Positions 57,603 to 64,000 of a stretch of 64,000 nt of DNA are shown here, in pieces. The position numbers and the translations under genes were made by a program. The stretch is from Gautieria morchelliformis (taxonomy: Eukaryota > Basidiomycota > Agaricomycetes > Gomphales > Gomphaceae). Position 1 is the first letter of the stretch. Each line of letters begins with the position of its first letter. The stretch covers positions 1 to 64,000 of the forward strand of contig WHVA01000068.1 in the NCBI GenBank assembly GCA_015179125.1, in the 5' to 3' direction. The notes under the pieces are model-generated. The model had not been told where the DNA came from. It saw only the letters and a program-made list of their open reading frames with translations, and searched no databases.

Positions 57603-58002
57603 CACTGGAGGCATATGAAGATTTTCTGGTCTGAAAAACTGTTCAAAAAACTGTAAAGTTATTCCAATTTTTTTTAGTGTTTTTAATGTAAAAAAACTTT
57701 AACAAAATTATGGGTTTTTGTAAGAATTTGTTGAGCAAGAAAATTGTAAAAAAGTTTAAAGTTTTTTGCAGGGTTTTTTATGTCTTTTTATAAGTTTCTT
57801 TGTGAAACCACAAAGAAACCCATAAAAAACCCTGAAAAAAACTTTGAATTTTTTTACAATTTTCTTGCTCAACAAATCCTAATAAAAACACAAAATTTTA
57901 TTATAGTTTTTTTTTACATAAAAAACACTAAAAATATTTGGAAAATTTTTACAGTTTTTTCAACAGTTTTTCAGATAAGAAAACTTTTATATGCCTGCAG
58001 TG
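57603..58002. mobile_element. CACTA-like foldback MITE, copy 2
   Basis: A 400-bp copy of the element at 49315-49713, about 95 percent identical, with the same CACTGGAGGCATAT and TATGCCTGCAGTG ends. Its own 3-bp duplication is CAA (57600-57602, 58003-58005). It interrupts the LINE protein at FHA|IDPK. Deleting the element and one CAA restores the frame exactly. Confidence 0.85.
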
Positions 58003-59001
58003 CAATCGATCCCAAGGCCCTGTCAGTGGATTATCGAAAAATTGCAGCCACACTGCCTCGCCAACAATCCACCATACTCGTACAGCTGCGAACCGGTCAC
58101 ACACAACTCCAGCACCACCTATATACCATGGGATTGGTAGCTACCCAGTTATGCCCAGCATGCAACCAAAAGGAAGAGTCAGTCCGGCACTTCTTACTGT
58201 CGTGCCTAGCACACACGCGACATCGGCAGTCACTCCTCAATGTCCTAGGACGTGATGCTCATGATATCTCCAAGCTCCTATCAGACCCAACCTGCATCAA
58301 CAGCATGCTGGACTACGCCAAAGCAACCGGTCGATTCCACGCATCCTCACAGCAAACTCTCCCCCAACCCAACCCGCAAAGCTAACCACACCGACCCCGA
58401 GCTCAGACCCATTATTTTAGAGTACTAACAACTTTGTCACAACAGGAACACGCAGCACACTCAGCCCTAGCTGCACCTTGCTCCACGCATACTGCACACT
58501 GCACGCTTCAGCACGCCACATTGCCGCGAGCCACGCGCGCCCCATAACCTCACACCTCACACCTCACCCCTACTGCCCACCCACAACCCCACGCACCCTG
58601 ACCCCACACACCCTATGATAGCCCCATTGAGCTGCCACTGCCCTGCCCTTGCCCGTGCACCACCCACACAGGACCCCCAAACGCACCACGGCTCCTGGTC
58701 TCCCTTCTTGGAATCTCAATGGTCACTTCCAAAATGGTCACTTTCGTAGATAAAAGATGACAGCACAAGGACTCTTTCTACTGCATTACAGGACATGCCT
58801 GTGCACTTTATTATCAGTTAACATACTTTATATTACAGCAAATTAGTAGTCCGTCATGGGACCTCCCTGCCTTAGGGCTAATGTTTCGTGATTCTTGACA
58901 ATGGGCACTCACTAGCTACATGTTCTGTACTATCCTACATGAGCTAGAGCCTCAATGGATATAAATGGATTTTAAAAAAAAAAAAAAAAGAAAGAAAAAA
59001 A

Positions 59002-59155
59002 ACATCTGTGCCACAGTTACAGAGTTGCAAGTGTCCCCAGGCTGAATGGAGCAAGTGGTTGGAAATGTATCTTGATCTAATATGCTTTGAGATAATTAGG
59101 ACTGATTCCACGATGATCCCGGCAAGGATGAATGTACAGATACTGGCTTCCAGAG
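59002..59155 (-). pseudogene. Decayed second copy of the membrane-protein fragment
   Basis: Matches 27467-27610: ACAGAGTTGCAA-TGTCCCCAGGC, GTATCTTGATC, TGATTCCACGATGATCCCGG, CAAGGATGAATG. It is the target into which the LINE inserted (left part at 50539-50565). Too mutated to code. Confidence 0.55.
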
Positions 59156-59242
59156 GTGGATGCGGAAATGGAAGCGGAACTTGGAGGGGTCATCCCCTGA
59201 CATCAGTGTGGTGTTTGAACTGGAAAATGGGGTGTCCCCTGT
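59156..59242. repeat. Fragment of the gypsy LTR
   Basis: GCGGAAATGGAAGCGGAAC, CATCCCCTGACATCA and ATGGGGTGTCCCCTG resemble the terminal 80 bp of the LTRs at 31180 and 36912. Short and rearranged. Confidence 0.5.
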
Positions 59243-59284
59243 GGCAATAATTTAAAACTATGGCAAATGGTGAAGAATTGTTCC

Positions 59285-59720
59285 TTTTTATCACAATTTA
59301 AGACATCAAGGAAGTCTGAATAAAGGCAGATCCATTTTATGCAGTGAATATGATTTATTTTGTCACAATCTATTTATTATAAATATTCAACTGTTTTTAC
59401 TCAGGTTTTCTTGGTATTTTAAATTGTAAAAAGAAGGGAAGGAAGTCTGAACAAAGGCAGATGAATTTTTTTGCATCTTATGCAGTGAATATGATTTATT
59501 TGGTCACAATTTATTTCTTGTAAATAATCATCTGTTTTTATGCAGGTTTTCTTGGTGTTTTAAATTGTAAAAAAAAGGGAAGCATTAGATGAATATTTTC
59601 TTACATCTTATGTATGATTTATTTTGTCACAATCTATTTATTATAAATATTCATCTGTTTTGATTCAGGTTTGTTTTACATAAATTATAAACAAAAAAGG
59701 AAAGACTCTTCAAATTATTA
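59285..59720. repeat. Minisatellite, about 3 copies of a ~140-bp unit
   Basis: Three tandem, imperfect copies begin near 59296, 59440 and 59580. Each holds GGAAGTCTGAA-AAAGGCAGAT, ATGCAGTGAATATGATTTAT, GTCACAAT-TATTT, and AGGTTTTCTTGGT-TTTTAAA followed by TTGTAAAAA. The last copy is partial. AT-rich, non-coding. Confidence 0.7.
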
Positions 59721-59839
59721 CAGGATTAGCTCTTTTGTCACTATTGATTACTGTGGGTTATCTTTCTTTGTTAACTTTGATTCCGTGGCGCCGGTGCGCT
59801 CGCACGGTTGGAACCGGGACATCGCTTATGTCCCGCAGC

Positions 59840-60345
59840 GACTAAGCTTTGCACGTACGATCACAGCGTTATGTAAACGTTAACAACACTGTCATAGATG
59901 AACTCGGCGAGCGCTACAACATGACCATATTTATGTCTGTACCGCGCGGTGGAGGAAGGACTATATATACTACATATAGTGGGCTCACTGCTTATTTTTC
60001 TTTGTTTTCCACATATTCTTACTAGATTGGTCATCACAGATGCATAATAAGTTGTTAAGAAGCCTTGCAACGCTCCAACAAGGGCTTTGAGAACTTGTGC
60101 ACCGCAGTCTCAGCAAGGTGCTACTACAGTAAGTGATTTTGTTGCCAATATATACTGGCTCGACTGAATTGAAAATATTAGGCACTGGCACGATTCAGTT
60201 GAGCTCATAATATCTACTGGTAAGTAGCTATCTGCACAGCGTTGCTTCGGTGCTAATATAGGATTCTGGATTGACAGAGATGCCCTCGCCAGCCTTTGCT
60301 TTGCCCTTCACCGATCCTTACCTATAGGACCAGAAATCTTGAATC
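59840..60345 (+). promoter_or_regulatory. 5' flank of WD40 gene C
   Basis: Homologous to the flanks of genes A and B (see 839-1504), without the MITE. A TATA-rich stretch, GGACTATATATACTACATAT, lies at about 59958-59977. The last 80 bases before the ATG, with GCCTTTGCTTTGCCCTTCAC, are almost identical in A and C. Confidence 0.6.
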
Positions 60346-63300
60346 ATGTATCGCGTCCAGCCACTCAACGATGACTCGTTCTCTTTCTCAGAGTCCTTGC
60401 TAACAGCGTCGTCCTCGTCCACCGTCTGGGGTCCAGGAGCTCTGTCCGGAAAGGCACTGAAGGCAATCGGAGGAATAAGCCTCGACCTGCTTTGCCAACT
60501 GGCAATTCGCGTGCGACTGGCGAAGATCAAGCGAGCGATTGAAAAGACACCGCATGTCTTCCATGATCCCATGGATGCCATTGAATCCCAGCGAATGAAT
60601 GAATATCATTCTGACTTGGAAGAGCTCTGCGAGTGAGTTTGAATCGCCATACTCGAAGAAAACTACTCATACCATGAGCGGTTGTATTATAACAGCGACA
60701 AATATTCACTATCAGTTCGACGTGCGGCGGGAGATCTAATCAGGAAGATTACACTGATTGAGACACCTGAGCGTCCCGACCGATCCTCTAGCTCTGTTGG
60801 TGAGTGTGATGTTTTGGTGGCATGGCTTCGCATCACTCAGGGTTTCGCACAATAGAAAGAACACTCACACAGTGGGAGGTTCTTCTCGCTCCCCTTCTGC
60901 TCCCCGGTGGTGGTTTGTTTTTGGAAGAGGTTTCTGAGAGCGACGGCCATACCGACTGGATCACGTCGGTGGCGTTCTCGCATGACGGCAAGCGCATCGT
61001 CACCGGATCTTTTGACAAGACGATCCGCGTGTGGAATGCAGACACCAGGGAGGTAATTTCAGCGCCATTCGAAGGCCACACCGCCTCGGTCAGGTCGGTG
61101 GTGTTCTCGCACGACGGCAAGCGCATCGTCTCCGGGTCTGATGACGGCATGATCCGTGTATGGAATGCAGACACCGGGGAGGTCATTTCAGCAACAAGCG
61201 GAGGCCGCACCGATGGCGTTACGTCGGTAGCATTCTCGCAGGACGGCAAGCGCATCGTCTCCGGGTCTGCAGACAATATGATCCGTGTATGGAATTTAGA
61301 CACGGGGAAGCTCATTTCAGCACCATTCGAAGGCCACACCCACTCGGTCAGGTCGGTGGCATTCTCGCACGACGGCAAGCGCATCGTCTCCGGGTCTGAT
61401 GACAATACGATCCGTGTGTGGAGTGCAGACACCGGGGAGCTCATTTCAGCACCATTCAAAGGCCACACCGACTGGGTCAGGTCGGTCGCGTTCTCTCACG
61501 ACGGCAAGCGCGTCGTCTCCGTGTCTGATGACAAGACAATCCGTGTGTGGAATGCAAACACCGGGAAAGTCATTTCAGCACCATTTGAAGGCCACACCGA
61601 CTGGGTCACCTCGGTGGCGTTCTCGCACCACGGCAAGCGGATCGTCTCCCGGTCTGGCGACAACTCGATCCGTGTGTGGAGTGCAGACACCGGGGAGCTC
61701 ATTTCAGCACCATTCGAAGGCCACACCGACCGGGTCACGTCGGTGGCGTTCTCGCACGACGGCAAGCGTATCGTCTCCGGGTCCTGTGACAAGACGATCG
61801 CTGTGTGGAGTGCAGACACTGGGGAGGTCATTTCAGCACCATTCGAAGGCCACACCGCCTTGGTCAGCTCGGTGGCGTTCTCGCACGACGGCAAGCGCAT
61901 CGTCTCCGTGTCTGGTGACAAGATGGTCCGTGTATGGAGTACAGACACCGGGGAGGTTATTTCAGCACCATTCAAAGGCCACACCAACTGGGTCACCTCG
62001 GTGGCGTTCTCGCACGACGGCAAGCGCATCGTCTCCGGGTCTTGTGACAAGACGATCGCTGTGTGGAACGCAGACACCGGGGAGGTCATTTCAGCACCAT
62101 TCGAAGGCCACACCGACTGGGTCCGGTCGGTGGCGTTCTCGCACGACGGCAAGCGCATCGTCTCCGGGTCTGATGACAAGACGATCCGTGTGTGGGGTGC
62201 AGACACCGGGGAGGCCATTTCAGCGCCATTCGAAGGCCACACCGACTGGGTCACGTCGGTGGCGTACTCGCACGACGGCAAGCGGATCGTCTCCGGGTCT
62301 GCAGACAAGATGATCCGTGTATGGACTGCAGACACCGGGGAGCTCATTTCAGCACCATTAGAAGGCCACACCAGATTAGTCACGTCGGTGGCATTCTCGC
62401 ACAACGGCAAGCGGATCGTCTCCGGGTCTGGTGACAAGACGATCCGGGTATGGAATGCAGACACTGGGGAGGTAATTTCAGCACCATTCGAAGGCCACAC
62501 CGATGGCGTCACGTCGGTGGCGTTCTCGCACGACAGCAAGCGGATCGTCTCTGGGTCTCGTGACAACACGATCTGTGTGTGGAATGCAGACACCGGGGAG
62601 GTCATTTCAGCACCATTCGAAGGCCACACCGACTGGGTCACCTCAGTGACGTTCTCGCACGATGGCAGGCGGATCGTCTCTGGGTCAGGTGACAAGACAA
62701 TCCGTGTATGGAGTGCAGACACCAGGGAGCTCATTCCGGCACCATTTGAAGGCCACACCGACTGGGTCACATCGGTCGCGTTCTCGCACGACGGCAAGCG
62801 GATCGTCTCCGGGTCTGCAGACAAGATGATCCGTGTATGGACTGCAGACACCGGGGAGCTCATATCAACACCATTCGAAGGCCACACCAGATTAGTCACG
62901 TCGGTGGCATTCTCGCACAACGGCAAGCGGATCGTCTCCGGGTCTGGTGACAAGACGATCCGGGTATGGAATGCAGACACCGGGGAGGTAATTTCAGCAC
63001 CATTCGAAGGCCACACCGATGGCGTCACGTCGGTGGCGTTCTCGCACGACAGCAAGCGCATCGTCTCCGGGTCTCTTGACAAGACAATCCGTGTGTGGAG
63101 TGCAGACGCCGGGGAGGTCATTTCAGCACCATTCGAAGGCCACACCGACTGGGTCCGGTCGGTGGCGTTCTCGCACGACGGCAAGCGCATCGTCTCTGGG
63201 TCTGATGACAAGGCGATCTGTGTGTGGAATGCAGACACCGGGGAGCTCGTTTCAGCACCATTCGAAGGCCACACCGACTGGGTCAGGTCGGTGGCGTTCT

Positions 63301-63665
63301 CGCACGACGGCAAGCGGGTCGTCTCTGGATCTGATGATACGACGATCCGTGTGTGGAATGTAGACACCGGGGAGGTCATTTCAGCACCATTCAAAGGCCA
63401 CACCCACATCATCACCTCGGTCGCTTTCTCGCACGACGGCAAGCGCATCGTCTCTGGGTCTTTTGACAAGACGATCCGTGTGTGGAATGCAGACACCGGG
63501 GCGGTCAATTCAGCACCATTCGAAGGCCACACTGACTGGGTCATGTCGGTGGTATTCTCGCAGGATGGCAAGCGCATTGTCTCCGGGTCTCATGACAAGA
63601 CGATCCGTGTGTGGAATGCAGACACCGGGGAAGTCATCTCAGCACACACTCGAAGGCCACACTGA
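60346..63665 (+). CDS. WD40 gene C: N-terminal module plus 21 WD40 repeats, frameshifted end
   Basis: Three exons (60346-60632, 60696-60799, 60856-63665) give 1066 residues. An alternative exon 3 acceptor at 60841 is also in frame and adds GFRTI. The module is complete: SSSSTVWGPGALSGKALKAI, LAKIKRAIEKTPHVFHDPMD, YSLSVRRAAGDLIRKITL, LTQWEVLLAPLLLPGGGLFL. The NPSSFR linker is missing, so the first repeat follows VSESDGHTDWITS directly. 21 repeats of 43 residues follow, varying at the same positions as in gene A (after SGS: F, D, A, G, C, R, L, H). Repeats 11-13 and 15-17 are near copies, 516 bp (four repeats) apart. The last blade runs into AHTRRPH* because of one extra base near 63643. The product lacks a final blade but is otherwise open. 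Confidence 0.75.
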
Positions 63666-63800
63666 CTGGGTCATGTCGGTGGCATTCTCGCACGATGGCA
63701 AGCACATCGTCTCCGGGTCTTTTGAGTAGACGATCCGTCTGTGGAATGCAGACACCAGGGAGGTCATTTCAGCACCATTAGCAGGTCAATCACCTAGTCA
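63666..63800 (+). pseudogene. Out-of-frame remnant of the last repeat of gene C
   Basis: In the +1 frame the repeat continues as LEGHTDWVMSVAFSHDGKHI, VSGSFE, then TAG at 63727 where DKT is expected, then TIRLWNADTREVISAPLAGQ, the original terminus, as in gene A (SGQ*). Gene C therefore has both a frameshift and a nonsense change at its 3' end. Confidence 0.7.
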
Positions 63801-64000
63801 GTGGCTGTAATCTTCATTTGTTGGAACATGATGGGCCTGGGTTTCGAAATGAATTGTGGATTGATAATGGCTGGTTACTAAACCTGCCCTCAGAACCTTT
63901 ACTCTACCTGGTCACAAGCAGGTCTCTGGCCATCCACAAAGCTTGATTTCACCCAGTTTGAGCATGGCTGATCATTGATGCGATGCAGGGATGCCACATG
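63801..64000 (+). other. 3' flank of gene C
   Basis: Shares TTGGAACATGATG and AATGGCTGGTTACT with the flank of gene A, then diverges. No gene is seen up to the window end. Confidence 0.5.

Larger units (their letters stand above)
52514..58385 (+). pseudogene. LINE ORF2: endonuclease, RT, RNase H
   Basis: Endonuclease: LKIWQQNLNKSSIAQQDLIN, DLIIIQEPYFDF, MLWMGDFNRHHPFWDE, TRPDNVFCT and TDHFPISS, with catalytic Glu, Asp and His present. A frameshift near 53570 precedes RT. RT (53736 on): KAAGPSGLSNSVLTHCAD and KAYRPITLMEALAKPLSG, then the 1.4-kb insert, then LPDTNFGGRAGRNTADALHL, VSALFLDVKGAFPRVV, GCDQSDPISVVLYHFYNAGL and the catalytic box FIDN where FIDD is expected. RNase H (57035 on): RIYSDGSSLEGGMGAAAALF, YEAELVGLVLAA, IDNQAAIK, WIPGHKGIKGNEVADCLAK. 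After the MITE the protein resumes at AIDPKALSVDYRKI and ends with the zinc finger CPACNQKEESVRHFLLSC. Confidence 0.75.
50566..59001 (+). mobile_element. Tad1-like LINE, inter-ORF and RT disrupted
   Basis: A non-LTR retrotransposon with ORF1 (zinc knuckles), ORF2 (AP-endonuclease, RT, RNase H, C-terminal zinc finger) and an A-rich 3' end (58974-59001). It is flanked by an imperfect 11-bp duplication, ACATATGTGCC (50555-50565) and ACATCTGTGCC (59002-59012). The presence of RNase H after RT fits the Tad1/I group found in fungi. Two later insertions lie inside it (about 54240-55690 and 57603-58002). The 58390-58720 part of the 3' untranslated region is C- and A-rich with CACCTCACACCTCAC repeats. 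Confidence 0.8.

Overview
The window looks like a repeat-rich stretch of an Agaricomycete (mushroom-forming basidiomycete) genome. The evidence is genes cut by many 41-72 nt GT-AG introns, divergent G-protein alpha genes, near-identical NWD-type WD40 repeats, Tad1-type LINEs and chromodomain Ty3 elements. No database search was possible. Exon models below were made by reading splice sites by eye and requiring the frame to close.

Layout. 0-14.8 kb: accessory DNA with a giant WD40 gene (gene A), two solo LTRs, MITE-like elements and a tandem duplication carrying two small secreted 8-cysteine protein genes. 14.9-26.8 kb: an island of intact genes, namely a G-alpha fusion protein, the histone chaperone Rtt106, a mitochondrial citrate-type carrier (CTP1), uroporphyrinogen-III synthase (HEM4), a second, probably damaged CTP1 copy in opposite orientation, and phosphatidylserine decarboxylase. 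27.2-31.2 kb: a fragment of a membrane-protein gene, a short WD40 gene (gene B, minus strand) and gene remnants. 31.2-49.9 kb: one hAT transposase gene on the minus strand, split by a Ty3/gypsy chromovirus, two Ty1/copia elements, a solo LTR and a CACTA-like foldback MITE. One copia carries a further solo LTR. 50.6-59.0 kb: a Tad1-like LINE, itself hit by a second copy of the MITE and a 1.4-kb unclassified insert. 59.3-64.0 kb: a minisatellite, then a third WD40 gene (gene C) with a frameshifted end.

Main result. WD40 genes A, B and C and the G-alpha gene start with the same roughly 160-residue module, with intron 1 at the same position and phase. In A-C the module leads directly into 7 to 28 nearly identical 43-residue WD40 repeats, with no NACHT or NB-ARC domain between. 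In the fourth gene it is joined in frame, over six exons, to a complete G-alpha GTPase whose switch-II catalytic Gln is Glu. One N-terminal module attached to both a G-alpha-like and a G-beta-like output suggests a modular signalling or self/non-self recognition family. I know of no named system with this arrangement, but could not search for one.

How the genes may act together. The WD40 repeats vary at a few fixed positions and are otherwise homogenised, as in fungal NWD allorecognition genes, and the three copies differ greatly in repeat number. The housekeeping genes (haem, phospholipid, citrate transport, chromatin) appear unrelated in function and mark the stable part of the locus.
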